DNA of 64,000 nucleotides from Pseudomonas chlororaphis subsp. aurantiaca (GTDB lineage: Bacteria > Pseudomonadota > Gammaproteobacteria > Pseudomonadales > Pseudomonadaceae). Each line of letters opens with the position of its first letter. Within the stretch, counting starts at the first letter, position 1. Positions 38,901 to 50,193 of this stretch are shown one piece after another. Below the pieces are notes generated by a model, which was given only the letters and a program-made list of their open reading frames with translations, had not been told where the DNA came from and searched no databases. The stretch spans positions 2,294,001-2,358,000 of the forward strand of contig NZ_CP059162.1 of the NCBI RefSeq assembly GCF_013466605.1, in the 5' to 3' direction. The position numbers and the translations under genes were made by a program.

Positions 38901-39175
38901 GGCGTTGCCTTCCGTGGGAGGTTGTAGAGACTGCGCTATCCGGCAGCTTTTGCAGTTAAGCAGGCCGGGCACGGGGCAAACGCAAGGGCCACCGAATAAC
39001 TTTGAATAGCCGTTATCGGGAAAAAATATATTCAGGCGGGACAAGCAACTGGCGCGGCGACATAGCGCGTTTGGCAATCAGCAGGACGCGGCTTACGAAG
39101 AATAGATACAAGCGGCGCTGCGCACTTCGACTCTCGGAAGTGGGCGGAAAAGGGCAGGATCGCCCCGGCCCGGCG

Positions 39176-39772
39176 TCAGGCCACGGCACTCTGCGGCGCG
39201 CTGTTCAACAGTCGCTCCAGGGCGCCGCTGAGCAGGTGTTCCAGCAGGGTTTCGCGCTCGTGTTCGGCCAACGGCTGTTCGGCCAGCCAGCCGGGCGCAC
39301 TGTTGAGCAGGCTGGCGATGGCATGCCCGGTGGCCAGCAGCGCCGCGTCGCCGAGCCGCGGCAGCGGGCCGAGGAGCATCAGCAGGCGGCGTTCATATTG
39401 CTCGCGCAACTGGCGCACCCGTTGCTGCTGGTCCGGGTTCAGGCAACCGCTGTCGCGCTCCACCAGGCGGAAATGCCGGGGCAGTTCCCGGTGCAGTTTC
39501 AGGTGGGCGCGGATCAGCGTGCGCAGGCGATCGTCCGGCGCCTTGCGCCGCCGTTCGATGCGCCCCAGGGTGCCGAGCAGTTCGTCGTAGAACTCTTCGA
39601 TCAGGTCCAGCAGCAGGTGCTGCTTGCTCGGGTAATGGTGATACAGCGAGCCCGGGGTCAGCCCCAGATGGCTCGCCAGCTCGCGCATGCCGACCTGGCC
39701 GAAGCCCTTGCTGGCGAACAGCTCCAGGGCCCTGTCGCGGCTTTCGGCGAAACGCGAGCAACGCTCAGCCAT
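39176..39772 (-). CDS. TetR-family regulator
   Basis: 198 residues with a TetR HTH (DRALELFASKGFGQVGMREL, SHLGLTPGSLYHHYPSKQHL) and an unclassified ligand domain. Starts within the end of the dehydrogenase gene (overlap about 8 bases), so it is cotranscribed with it and may control it. Start chosen at the Met preceding AERCSRFAESR. Confidence 0.88.
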   Translation of the reverse strand: MAERCSRFAESRDRALELFASKGFGQVGMRELASHLGLTPGSLYHHYPSKQHLLLDLIEEFYDELLGTLGRIERRRKAPDDRLRTLIRAHLKLHRELPRHFRLVERDSGCLNPDQQQRVRQLREQYERRLLMLLGPLPRLGDAALLATGHAIASLLNSAPGWLAEQPLAEHERETLLEHLLSGALERLLNSAPQSAVA

Positions 39773-40616
39773 AGCGGTGGAAGCCGCGTTCGGTCTTGCG
39801 CCCCAGGTAACCGGCGGCGACCATTTCCTTGAGCAGCGGCGCGGGCCGGTATTTGCTGTCGTTGAAGCCATCGTAGAGGGCCGCAAGGATCGCCAGCAGG
39901 GTGTCCAGGCCGATCAGGTCGGCCAGGGCCAGCGGGCCGATCGGCTGGTTGCAGCCCAGGCGCATGCCGGCGTCGATGTCCTCGGCGCTGGCCAGGCCTT
40001 CCTGCAGCACCAGGATCGCTTCGTTGATCATCGGCACCAGGATCCGGTTGACCACGAAGCCCGGGCGGTTGCCGGCGGTGATCGCGACCTTGCCCAGGCG
40101 CGTGGCCATGTCCAGGGCCAGGGTGTGGGTCGCGTCGCTGGTCTGCAGGCCGCGAATCACTTCGATCAGGCCCATCACCGGCACCGGGTTGAAGAAGTGC
40201 AGGCCGATAAAGCGCTCGGGCGCGCTGACGCTGGCGGCGAGCTGGGTGATCGACAGCGACGAGGTGTTGGAGGCAATGACACAGGTGCTGGCAACCTGGG
40301 CGGCGATCTGTTGCAGCACCCGCAGTTTCAACTCGAGGTTTTCCGTGGCCGCCTCGATCACCAGATGTGCCTCGACCAGGCTGGCGTAGTCGGTGCTGGT
40401 GCGGATGCGCCCCAGCGTCGCCAGTTTCTGCGCTTCGTCCAGGCTGCCCTTGGCGATCAGCCGGTCGAGGTTCTTGCTCACCGTGGCCAGGGCCTTTTGC
40501 AGGGAGCTGTCGCTGATGTCCAGCAAGGTCACTTCGAACCCGGCCTGGGCACAGACCTGCGCGATACCGTTACCCATGGTGCCGGCGCCGATCACGCCGA
40601 TATTCTGCAGATTCAT
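39765..40616 (-). CDS. 3-hydroxybutyryl-CoA (3-hydroxyacyl-CoA) dehydrogenase
   Basis: 283 residues. NAD-binding GVIGAGTMGNGIAQVCAQAG, catalytic region LHFFNPVPVMGLIEV (His in F-F-N-P context), and C-terminal dimerisation domain NRPGFVVNRILVPMINEAI. Length is that of Hbd/PaaH-type enzymes. Oxidises short-chain 3-hydroxyacyl-CoA. AGAGAAGCCAAG precedes the start. Divergent from an AraC regulator and followed by a TetR gene. Confidence 0.92.
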   Translation of the reverse strand: MNLQNIGVIGAGTMGNGIAQVCAQAGFEVTLLDISDSSLQKALATVSKNLDRLIAKGSLDEAQKLATLGRIRTSTDYASLVEAHLVIEAATENLELKLRVLQQIAAQVASTCVIASNTSSLSITQLAASVSAPERFIGLHFFNPVPVMGLIEVIRGLQTSDATHTLALDMATRLGKVAITAGNRPGFVVNRILVPMINEAILVLQEGLASAEDIDAGMRLGCNQPIGPLALADLIGLDTLLAILAALYDGFNDSKYRPAPLLKEMVAAGYLGRKTERGFHRYG

Positions 40617-40787
40617 CTTGGCTTCTCTTTCTTCGTCCGGGCGTGTCGCAGAGCAGCGCGAACGCGTCTTGCAATGCAACCTTCGAGGCGCGAGTCTAGT
40701 GCCCGCGCCACCCCCGGCCTATGCCAAAAGCGCTCAGCCGCGCTGGCGTTTTTTGCCATGTTCACAGCCACAGAGAGCAGTCATTCC

Positions 40788-41801
40788 ATGCGGGAAAAGG
40801 ATTCGGTCGCGGTCTACTTCGTGCAGGTCATGGTCCACGCCTTGCGTGAGCGGCCCGAGCGCCTGGCCGCGGTGCTGGCCGAGGCGGGCATCGATCCGAC
40901 CTTGCTCGGCCAGCCCGAGGCGCGGGTGCCGGCCAGCGCGTTCGCGGCCCTGTGGCTGATCCAGATCCGCGAACTGCGGGACGAGTTTTTCCAGCTCGAC
41001 TCCCACGGCCTGCCGCCGGGAGCTTTCGCCCTGATCTGCCGGGGGCTGATCCAGGAGCCGACCCTGGAAAAGGCCCTGCGCCAGTGCCTGGCCAACTTCG
41101 GCCTGTTCCTGCGCGACTTTCGCGGCAGCCTCAGTGTGCGTGGCAAGCGCGCGGTGCTGAGCCTCGACAGCCAGCCTGGCGATGAAGCCACCGGGCGTTT
41201 TGGCGAAGAGACCTTCCTGGTGCTGATGATCAGCCTGCTGTGCTGGCTCGGCGGGCGGCGCATTGCCATCGACCGCGCCGACTTCCGTTATCCGCGCCTG
41301 TCCCTGAGCGACGATGCCTTGCTCTGGGGGCCGAACCTGACCTTCGGCGCCGAGCGTACCGAAATCGAATTCGCCAGTCGCTTCCTGCGCTTGCCGGTGG
41401 TCCAGGACCTGGCCTCGCTCAAGGTCTTTCTGCGCAGCGCGCCGCAATGGCTGGTGATCCGTTTTCGCAACCAGCACGGCCTGGCGACCCAGGTCTATCA
41501 ACGCCTGCGCCGCAGTCACTACAGCCAGTGGCCGACCCTGGAGGCCTTCGCCGGCGAGGTGCAGGTCAGCCCCAGCACCCTGCGGCGGCGCCTGGAGCGC
41601 GAAGGCGTGTCGTATCAGGAAATCAAGGACGAAGTGCGGCGCGCCATGGCCGTCGAACTGCTGCGCCAGAGCCGCGCGAGCATCGGCGAAATCGCCGAGC
41701 GCACCGGCTTCCAGGAGCCCAGCGCCTTCCACCGCGCGTTCAAGAAATGGACCGGCGAAAGCCCCGGCCGCTACCGCGCGCGGTACCAGCCGACGACCTG
41801 A
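40788..41801 (+). CDS. AraC-family regulator with arabinose_bd-type N-domain
   Basis: 337 residues from 40788 (an in-frame ATG at 40758 is possible). N-terminal ~210 residues resemble the OruR/ArgR-like 'Arabinose_bd' domain (PASAFAALWLIQIRELRDEF, RDFRGSLSVRG). C-terminal AraC HTH: VQVSPSTLRRRLEREGVSYQ and GEIAERTGFQEPSAFHRAFK. Divergent from the 3-hydroxyacyl-CoA dehydrogenase, its likely target. Confidence 0.88.
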   Translation: MREKDSVAVYFVQVMVHALRERPERLAAVLAEAGIDPTLLGQPEARVPASAFAALWLIQIRELRDEFFQLDSHGLPPGAFALICRGLIQEPTLEKALRQCLANFGLFLRDFRGSLSVRGKRAVLSLDSQPGDEATGRFGEETFLVLMISLLCWLGGRRIAIDRADFRYPRLSLSDDALLWGPNLTFGAERTEIEFASRFLRLPVVQDLASLKVFLRSAPQWLVIRFRNQHGLATQVYQRLRRSHYSQWPTLEAFAGEVQVSPSTLRRRLEREGVSYQEIKDEVRRAMAVELLRQSRASIGEIAERTGFQEPSAFHRAFKKWTGESPGRYRARYQPTT

Positions 41802-41846
41802 CAGGCTGGCGCGCCCGTACCCACTTACGGGCGGCCCGAGGTTGAT

Positions 41847-43715
<1,869 letters not shown>

Positions 43716-43808
43716 GAAGGCCTCCGGTTGCAGCTTCTTATCGTTGTGGGCGCAATTAAGCGCCGATCCGCCCGCCTCGACAAGCGCCGGCTGCCCCGGC
43801 GGCGGGCG

Positions 43809-43868
43809 TGAGACGCAACGTCTCAAGGTCTCGCCAAGGCCCCGTGCAACCTGACATGCCACGTCTCA
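43809..43868 (+). promoter_or_regulatory. two inverted repeats, probable AcoR upstream activating sites
   Basis: TGAGACG-CAA-CGTCTCA (43809-43825, perfect) and TGACATG-CCA-CGTCTCA (43852-43868, half-perfect), centred about 130 and 87 bases upstream of the -12 element. Confidence 0.78.
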
Positions 43869-43946
43869 TCGGCGACGCTGGCCAAGCCGTCCTCACAGCC
43901 GCGGCAAGCGCTCTGGATCGGCCCTGTCCGGGTTTTCCAGGGTAAT

Positions 43947-43961
43947 TGGCACCGGCCTTGC
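43947..43961 (+). promoter_or_regulatory. sigma-54 promoter of the aco operon
   Basis: TGGCAC-CGGCC-TTGC matches the -24/-12 consensus exactly. It lies 59 bases before the 13-codon ORF and 97 before acoX. The rest of 43716-44019 holds no gene. Confidence 0.92.
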
Positions 43962-44019
43962 TCTATCCCTGGATAACCAGCCCAGACTGGCCCATCCAAG
44001 AATAACAACGAGGTGCCCC

Positions 44020-44061
44020 ATGTCTTGTCCTGCCTGTGATCCGCCCGCGGTGGCCTTATGA
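44020..44061 (+). CDS. 13-codon leader ORF overlapping the acoX start
   Basis: Reads MSCPACDPPAVAL. ACGAGGTGCCCC precedes the ATG, and the stop TGA overlaps acoX ATG (TTATGA), a translational-coupling arrangement. The CPAC pair looks like a metal or redox Cys motif, or the ORF serves only to load ribosomes. Small-peptide status is inference. Confidence 0.5.
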   Translation: MSCPACDPPAVAL

Positions 44062-45044
44062 GTCGCCGCCCCCTGAGCGTGGGGATCATCGCCAATCCGG
44101 CCTCGGGCCGCGATGTGCGCCGCCTCACCGCCAACGCCGGGCTGTTTTCCAGCACCGACAAGGTCTCGGTGATCCAGCGCCTGCTGGCGGCCTTCGGCGC
44201 CACCGGCGTCGAGCAGGTGCTGATGCCCACCGACACCCGCCAGGCGGCGCGCTGGATGGCCCAGCGCGAGGTGGCGCTGATTGCCGTGCTCGGTGGCGAC
44301 GGCACCCACAAGGCGGTGGCCGCCGAGGTGGGCGATATCCCCTTGCTGACCCTGTCCACCGGCACCAACAACGCCTTCCCGGAACTGCGCGAAGCCACCA
44401 GCGCCGGGCTGGCCGGCGGCCTCTACGCCAGCGGTCGGGTGCCCGCTGCAATCGCCCTGCGGCGCAACAAGCGTTTGCTGGTGCGCGAGCCGTCCCGGGG
44501 CCTCTGCGAAGTGGCCCTGGTGGACGTGGCGGTGTCGCCGTTGGCCTTTGTCGGTGCCCGGGCCATCAGCCGCGCCAGCGATCTGGCCGAGGTTTTCGTG
44601 ACCTTCGCCGAGCCCCAGTCCATTGGCATTTCCGCGCTCTGCGGGTTGTGGCTGCCGGTCACCCGCCAGGCGCCCCACGGCGCCTGGATGCGCCTCGACC
44701 CACAGTCCCCCGAGGCGCTGCTGGTGCCCCTGGCCCCCGGCCTGTTGCAGGGCTGCGGCGTGCTGGACGCCGGCTACCTGCCACCCGACGTGCCCCAGCC
44801 GCTGTGCCTGAGCGCCGGCACCCTGGCCCTGGATGGCGAGCGCGAGATTGAATTCAACGTCCATGACCGGCCCACGGTCACCCTCGATGGCGGCGGCCCG
44901 CTGAGCATCGACGTCAACGCGGTGCTGGACCACGCGGCGCGCCAGCGCCTGCTGGCCATCGATCGCCAGCACCGGCAACACCCCGTGAACCTTCAGTCCC
45001 AAGACACCCTGGAGAATAAAAATGTCGACACCTTTGACCACTGA
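44058..45044 (+). CDS. acoX: AcoX, acetoin operon NAD-kinase-like protein
   Basis: 328 residues, ATP-NAD kinase/diacylglycerol kinase-like fold: VGIIANPASGRDVRRLTANA and the GGDGTH motif in LIAVLGGDGTHKAVAAEVG. acoX precedes acoA in other bacteria's acetoin operons; its function is unproven. Overlaps acoA by 23 bases. Confidence 0.9.
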   Translation: MSRRPLSVGIIANPASGRDVRRLTANAGLFSSTDKVSVIQRLLAAFGATGVEQVLMPTDTRQAARWMAQREVALIAVLGGDGTHKAVAAEVGDIPLLTLSTGTNNAFPELREATSAGLAGGLYASGRVPAAIALRRNKRLLVREPSRGLCEVALVDVAVSPLAFVGARAISRASDLAEVFVTFAEPQSIGISALCGLWLPVTRQAPHGAWMRLDPQSPEALLVPLAPGLLQGCGVLDAGYLPPDVPQPLCLSAGTLALDGEREIEFNVHDRPTVTLDGGGPLSIDVNAVLDHAARQRLLAIDRQHRQHPVNLQSQDTLENKNVDTFDH

Positions 45045-45999
45045 GCAGTTGCTGCATGCCTACCGGGTGATGCGCACCATCCGCGCATTCGAAGAACGCC
45101 TGCACGTGGAATTCGCCACCGGCGAGATCCCCGGTTTCGTCCACCTGTACGCCGGCGAAGAGGCCTCGGCCGCCGGGGTCATGGCCCACCTGCGGGACGA
45201 TGACTGCATCGCCTCCAACCACCGTGGCCACGGCCATTGCATCGCCAAGGGCGTGGACGTGTACGGCATGATGGCCGAGATCTACGGCAAGAAGACCGGG
45301 GTCTGCCAGGGCAAGGGCGGCTCCATGCACATCGCCGATTTCGAGAAGGGCATGCTCGGCGCCAACGGCATCGTCGGCGCCGGCGCACCGCTGGTGGTGG
45401 GCGCGGCCCTGGCGGCGCGGTTGCAGGGCACCGACGGCGTGTCGGTGGTGTTCTTCGGCGACGGCGGCTCCAACGAAGGCGCGGTGTTCGAGGCCATGAA
45501 CATGGCCTCGGTGTGGAACCTGCCGTGCCTGTTCGTCGCCGAGAACAACGGCTACGCCGAAGCCACCGCGTCCAACTGGTCGGTGGCCTGCGACCACATC
45601 GCCGACCGCGCCGCCGGCTTCGGCATGCCCGGGGTGACGGTGGATGGCTTCGATTTCTTCGCCGTGCACGAGGCCGCCGGCGCCGCCGTGGAGCGGGCCC
45701 GGGCCGGCGAGGGCCCCTCGCTGATCGAGGTCAAGCTGACCCGCTACTACGGCCACTTCGAGGGCGATGCCCAGACCTACCGCGCGCCCGACGAGGTCAA
45801 GCATTACCGCGAGCACAACGACTGCCTGATGCAGTTCCGCGAGCGCACCACGCGCTCGGGATCGGTCCAGGCCAGCCAACTGGAACGGATCGACCAGGAA
45901 GTGGACGCGCTGATCGAGGATGCGGTGCGCAAGGCCAAGTCCGACCCCAAGCCGAGCCCCGCCGACCTGCTCAGCGACGTCTATGTCGCCTATCCCTAA
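45022..45999 (+). CDS. acoA: acetoin dehydrogenase E1 alpha (TPP-dependent)
   Basis: 325 residues: TPP-binding motif FFGDGGSNEGAVFEAMNMAS through ENNGYAEAT, and TRYYGHFEGDAQ; PDH E1-alpha like. With AcoB it forms the TPP-dependent E1 that cleaves acetoin to acetaldehyde plus hydroxyethyl-TPP. GGAGAATAAAA before the start. Confidence 0.95.
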   Translation: MSTPLTTEQLLHAYRVMRTIRAFEERLHVEFATGEIPGFVHLYAGEEASAAGVMAHLRDDDCIASNHRGHGHCIAKGVDVYGMMAEIYGKKTGVCQGKGGSMHIADFEKGMLGANGIVGAGAPLVVGAALAARLQGTDGVSVVFFGDGGSNEGAVFEAMNMASVWNLPCLFVAENNGYAEATASNWSVACDHIADRAAGFGMPGVTVDGFDFFAVHEAAGAAVERARAGEGPSLIEVKLTRYYGHFEGDAQTYRAPDEVKHYREHNDCLMQFRERTTRSGSVQASQLERIDQEVDALIEDAVRKAKSDPKPSPADLLSDVYVAYP

Positions 46000-46029
46000 C
46001 GCCCTCCAGAACAACAAGAGATCACCATC

Positions 46030-47046
46030 ATGGCGAGAAAAATCAGTTACCAGCAGGCCATCAACGAAGCCCTGGCCCAGGAAATGCGCCGCGACCCCAG
46101 CGTGTTCATCATGGGGGAAGACGTCGCCGGCGGTGCCGGCGCCCCCGGCGACAACGACGCCTGGGGCGGCGTGCTGGGGGTGACCAAGGGCCTCTACCAT
46201 CAATTCCCCGGACGGGTGCTGGACACGCCGCTGTCGGAAATCGGCTACGTCGGTGCGGCGGTCGGTGCCGCCACCCGCGGCGTGCGCCCGGTGTGCGAAC
46301 TGATGTTCGTCGACTTCGCCGGCTGCTGCCTGGACCAGATCCTCAACCAGGCGGCCAAGTTCCGCTACATGTTCGGCGGCAAGGCCCAGACCCCGCTGGT
46401 GATCCGCACCATGGTCGGCGCCGGCCTGCGGGCCGCGGCCCAGCACTCGCAGATGCTCACTTCGCTGTGGACCCATATCCCCGGCCTCAAGGTGGTCTGC
46501 CCGTCGTCGCCCTATGACGCCAAGGGCCTGCTGATCCAGGCCATCCGCGACAACGACCCGGTGATCTTCTGCGAGCACAAGCTGCTCTACAGTCTGCAGG
46601 GCGAAGTGCCGGAGGAGTCCTATGCGATCCCGTTCGGCGAGGCCAACTTCCTGCGCGACGGCAAGGACGTGACCCTGGTGTCCTACGGGCGCACGGTCAA
46701 TACCGCGCTGGAGGCGGCGCGCAGCCTGGCCGGGCGCGGCATCGATTGCGAGGTCATCGACCTGCGCACCACCAGCCCGCTGGACGAAGACAGCATCCTG
46801 GAAAGCGTGGAGAAGACCGGGCGCCTGGTCGTCATCGACGAAGCCAACCCGCGTTGCTCCATGGCCACCGACATCTCGGCGCTGGTGGCGCAGAAAGCCT
46901 TCGCCGCCCTCAAGGCGCCCATCGAAATGGTCACCGCGCCGCACACCCCGGTGCCGTTCTCCGATGCCCTGGAAGACCTGTACATCCCCGACGCGGCGAA
47001 GATCGAACAGGCCGTGCTGAACCTGATCGAGTGGAGCCGCCGATGA
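46030..47046 (+). CDS. acoB: acetoin dehydrogenase E1 beta
   Basis: 338 residues, transketolase-type pyrimidine domain plus C domain: MARKISYQQAINEALAQEMR, GEDVAGGAGAPGDNDAWGG, SEIGYVGAAVGAATRGVRPV and FVDFAGCCLDQILNQA. Partner of AcoA. Stop overlaps acoC start. Confidence 0.95.
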   Translation: MARKISYQQAINEALAQEMRRDPSVFIMGEDVAGGAGAPGDNDAWGGVLGVTKGLYHQFPGRVLDTPLSEIGYVGAAVGAATRGVRPVCELMFVDFAGCCLDQILNQAAKFRYMFGGKAQTPLVIRTMVGAGLRAAAQHSQMLTSLWTHIPGLKVVCPSSPYDAKGLLIQAIRDNDPVIFCEHKLLYSLQGEVPEESYAIPFGEANFLRDGKDVTLVSYGRTVNTALEAARSLAGRGIDCEVIDLRTTSPLDEDSILESVEKTGRLVVIDEANPRCSMATDISALVAQKAFAALKAPIEMVTAPHTPVPFSDALEDLYIPDAAKIEQAVLNLIEWSRR

Positions 47047-48155
47047 GCCAGATCCATACCCTGACCATGCCCAAGTGGGGCCTGTCGATGACCGAGGGCC
47101 GGGTCGATGCCTGGCTCAAGGAAGAGGGGCAGAGCATCAGCAAGGGCGACGAAGTGCTGGACGTGGAGACCGACAAGATTTCCAGCAGCGTCGAGGCGCC
47201 GTTCTCCGGGGTTCTGCGCCGGCAGGTCGCCCGCCAGGACGAGACCCTGGCGGTGGGCGCCTTGCTCGGCATCGTGGTCGAGGGCGAGGCCAGCGACGCC
47301 GAGATCGACGCGGTGATCGAGCAGTTCCAGGCGTCTTTCGTGCCCGGCGATGCCGCCGACGAAGACAGCGGCCCGGCGCCGCAGAAGGTCGAGCTGGATG
47401 GCCGGCTGATCCGCTACTTCGAGCGCGGCGAAGGCGGCACGCCGCTGGTGCTGGTGCACGGTTTCGGCGGCGACCTGAACAACTGGTTGTTCAACCACGA
47501 GGCCCTGGCCGCCGGGCGCCGCGTCGTCGCCCTCGACCTGCCGGGCCACGGCGAGTCGGCCAAGGCCCTGCAACGGGGCGACCTGGACGAGTTGAGCGAC
47601 GTGCTGCTGGCCTTGCTCGATCACCTGGAGATTCCCGCGGCCCATCTGGTGGGGCATTCCATGGGCGGCGCGGTGTCGTTGAACACCGCGCGCCTGGCGC
47701 CGCAGCGGGTGCGCTCCCTGAGCCTGATCGGCAGCGCCGGGCTGGGGGCCGAAATCAACGGCGATTACCTGCGCGGTTTTGTCGAGGCCGGCAACCGCAA
47801 TGCCCTCAAGCCACAGCTGGTGCAACTGTTCTCCAACGCTGAGCTGGTGAACCGGCAGATGCTCGACGACATGCTCAAGTTCAAGCGCCTGGAAGGGGTG
47901 GACGCGGCCCTCGGGCAACTGGCCGGCCAGCTGTTTGCCGAGGGTCGCCAGCAGGCCGACCTGCGCCCCGTGGTGCAGGACGGCGGGCAGCCGGTGCTGG
48001 TGATCTGGGGCAGCGACGACCGGATCATCCCCGCCGCCCACAGCGAGGGGCTCAAGGCCCGGGTCGAGATCCTCCCGGGGCAGGGGCACATGGTGCAGAT
48101 GGAAGCGGCGGAGCAGGTCAATCGCCTGATCCTGGAATTCGTCCAGCAGCACTGA
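47043..48155 (+). CDS. acoC: acetoin dehydrogenase E2 (lipoyl domain fused to alpha/beta hydrolase)
   Basis: 370 residues. Lipoyl domain (1-80) with DVETDKISSSVEAPFSG (lipoylated Lys), then linker and an alpha/beta hydrolase-like domain (VLVHGFGGDLNNWL, VGHSMGGAVSL with Ser, GQGHMVQME with His) in place of the usual catalytic acyltransferase. This is the known AcoC layout; it transfers acetyl to CoA. No E3 gene is adjacent, so a housekeeping lipoamide dehydrogenase must serve. Confidence 0.94.
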   Translation: MSQIHTLTMPKWGLSMTEGRVDAWLKEEGQSISKGDEVLDVETDKISSSVEAPFSGVLRRQVARQDETLAVGALLGIVVEGEASDAEIDAVIEQFQASFVPGDAADEDSGPAPQKVELDGRLIRYFERGEGGTPLVLVHGFGGDLNNWLFNHEALAAGRRVVALDLPGHGESAKALQRGDLDELSDVLLALLDHLEIPAAHLVGHSMGGAVSLNTARLAPQRVRSLSLIGSAGLGAEINGDYLRGFVEAGNRNALKPQLVQLFSNAELVNRQMLDDMLKFKRLEGVDAALGQLAGQLFAEGRQQADLRPVVQDGGQPVLVIWGSDDRIIPAAHSEGLKARVEILPGQGHMVQMEAAEQVNRLILEFVQQH

Positions 48156-48209
48156 CCTTCACGGCGGCGGCCGCTGGGCCGCCGCCCAACCGATTCAGGA
48201 GCAAGCCTT

Positions 48210-49313
48210 ATGAGTCTTTCCTTCAAGCCCACCTCGAGCATGCGCGCGGCGGTCTGGCATGGCCGTCACGATATCCGCGTCGAAGATGTGCCGCTGCCCG
48301 AGGCGCCGCCCGCCGGCTGGGTGCAGATCCGTGTCAACTGGTGCGGCATCTGCGGTTCCGACCTGCACGAGTACGTGGCCGGGCCGGTGTTCATTCCGGT
48401 GGAAGCGCCGCACCCGCTGACCGGGATCAAGGGCCAGTGCATCCTCGGCCACGAGTTCTGCGGCGAGATCGTCGCCCTCGGCGCCGGGGTCCAGGGGTTC
48501 AGCGTTGGCCAAGCGGTGGCCGCCGACGCCTGCCAGCATTGCGGCAGCTGTTATTACTGCACCCACGGCCTGTACAACATCTGCGAGAACCTGGCCTTTA
48601 CCGGGCTGATGAACAACGGCGCCTTCGCCGAGCGGGTGAACGTGCCAGCCAACCTGCTGTATGCCCTGCCGGCCCATTTTCCCGCCGAGGCCGGGGCGCT
48701 GATCGAGCCCTTGGCGGTGGGCATGCACGCGGTGAAAAAGGCCGGCAGCCTGTTAGGGCAGAACGTGGTGGTGGTCGGCGCCGGCACCATCGGCCTGTGC
48801 ACCATCATGTGTGCCAAGGCCGCCGGCGCGGCCCAGGTGATCGCCCTGGAAATGTCCGGCGCGCGCAAGGCCAAAGCCCTGGAAGTCGGCGCGACTCATG
48901 TGCTCGATCCCAAGGAGTGCGATGCCCTGGCCGAGGTCAAGCGCCTGACCGGCGGGTTGGGGGCGGATGTCAGCTTCGAATGCATCGGCAACAAGCACAC
49001 CGCCAAGCTGGCTATCGACCTGATCCGCAAGGCCGGCAAATGCGTGCTGGTGGGTATCTTCGAGGAGCCCAGCGAGTTCAACTTCTTCGAGCTGGTGGCC
49101 ACCGAGAAGCAGGTGCTGGGGGCGCTGGCCTACAACGGTGAATTCGCCGACGTGATCGCCTTTATCGCCGACGGCCGCCTGGATATTTCGCCGCTGGTGA
49201 CCGGGCGTATCCAGCTGGAACAGATCGTTGGCCAGGGCTTCGAGGAACTGGTCAACAACAAGGAACACAACGTCAAGATCATCGTTTCACCCGGACCGTT
49301 GCAACGCTCCTGA
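48210..49313 (+). CDS. (R,R)-2,3-butanediol dehydrogenase, zinc MDR family
   Basis: 367 residues: catalytic zinc motif GHEFCGEIVALGAG, structural zinc Cys CQHCGSCYYCTHGLYNIC, NAD-binding VVVGAGTIGLCTIMCAKAAG. Converts 2,3-butanediol to acetoin, which AcoABC then cleave. Sits 54 bases downstream of acoC with AGGAGCAAGCC before the start, as part of the operon. Confidence 0.93.
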   Translation: MSLSFKPTSSMRAAVWHGRHDIRVEDVPLPEAPPAGWVQIRVNWCGICGSDLHEYVAGPVFIPVEAPHPLTGIKGQCILGHEFCGEIVALGAGVQGFSVGQAVAADACQHCGSCYYCTHGLYNICENLAFTGLMNNGAFAERVNVPANLLYALPAHFPAEAGALIEPLAVGMHAVKKAGSLLGQNVVVVGAGTIGLCTIMCAKAAGAAQVIALEMSGARKAKALEVGATHVLDPKECDALAEVKRLTGGLGADVSFECIGNKHTAKLAIDLIRKAGKCVLVGIFEEPSEFNFFELVATEKQVLGALAYNGEFADVIAFIADGRLDISPLVTGRIQLEQIVGQGFEELVNNKEHNVKIIVSPGPLQRS

Positions 49314-49325
49314 GTTGGGCGATTT

Positions 49326-49359
49326 GGCGATGGCCGGTAGCGGCCATCGCCTTTTTTTA
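49326..49359 (+). terminator. terminator of the aco operon
   Basis: GGCGATGGCC-GGTA-GCGGCCATCGCC followed by seven T, 12 bases past the dehydrogenase stop. Confidence 0.93.
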
Positions 49360-49413
49360 TCGCAGATCGGTTGATCCCCGCTGTCACTGCGGCAACGGCT
49401 TCATCCCGCTATT

Positions 49414-50043
49414 TCACATCCCACCCAGCAGCCCCAAGACCTGCAACTGGCGACGGGTTTCAGCCGCCGACTGGTGGTGAATCGCATTCCAGCCCAGGGC
49501 CTTGGCGGCGACGATATTCGGCGCGTGATCGTCGATGAACACCAGCTCCTGAGGCGCCACATCCGGCAGGTGCGCGCGAATGCGTTGCAGGGTGGTGTGG
49601 TAGATCTCCGCGTCAGGCTTGATCTGCCGCTCCTGCCCGGACACCACGATGTCGCGAAAACGCCGCAGGAACGGATAGTTGTCCCAGGCATAGGGGAAGG
49701 TTTCCCGGGACCAGTTGGTCAGCCCGAACAGCGGCATCTGCGCCTGATGCAGGTCTTCCAGCAAGGCCACGCCATCATCCAGCTGGCCGCGGAGCATTTC
49801 CGGCCAGCGCCCGTAATAGGCTTCGATCAGGGGCGCATGTTCCGGGTGTTCGGCCACCAGGCTGCGGGTCGCTTCGGCCAGCGTTCGCCCGGCGTCCTGC
49901 CGGGTGTTCCAGGCCTGGGTGCAAATGGTGTCGAGGAACCATTGGCGGCGGGTATCGTCAGGGATCAGTTGGCGGTACAGATGGTGCGGATTCCAGTCGA
50001 ACAGCACGCCACCAAAATCGAAAACCACAGCACGAATTGTCAT
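49414..50043 (-). CDS. HAD-family hydrolase (YihX-type)
   Basis: 209 residues: motif I VVFDFGGVLFDWNP (nucleophile Asp), motif II LFGLTNWSRET, motif III KPDAEIYH, motif IV ELVFIDDHAPNIVAA. Phosphatase of small phosphorylated metabolites, like YihX. Start at MTIRAVV with AAAGGAAGTG upstream. Convergent with the aco operon. Confidence 0.9.
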   Translation of the reverse strand: MTIRAVVFDFGGVLFDWNPHHLYRQLIPDDTRRQWFLDTICTQAWNTRQDAGRTLAEATRSLVAEHPEHAPLIEAYYGRWPEMLRGQLDDGVALLEDLHQAQMPLFGLTNWSRETFPYAWDNYPFLRRFRDIVVSGQERQIKPDAEIYHTTLQRIRAHLPDVAPQELVFIDDHAPNIVAAKALGWNAIHHQSAAETRRQLQVLGLLGGM

Positions 50044-50193
50044 GAGCACTTCCTTTGAGCGGTTGTGGGTCAGGGCAGACATCCTGCGACGGTAGGCGAC
50101 GCAATGCAATTTGCCGACGGCCCGGGCCCGGTTTCCGGCGCACTGACATGCGGTGTTCGTCGGGCTGTTCGAGCCGGGGGCCACAGCCCTCTT

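Noticed and set aside
44914..46944. Minus-strand open frame of 676 codons
   Set aside because: Antisense to acoA and acoB; composition of a shadow frame.
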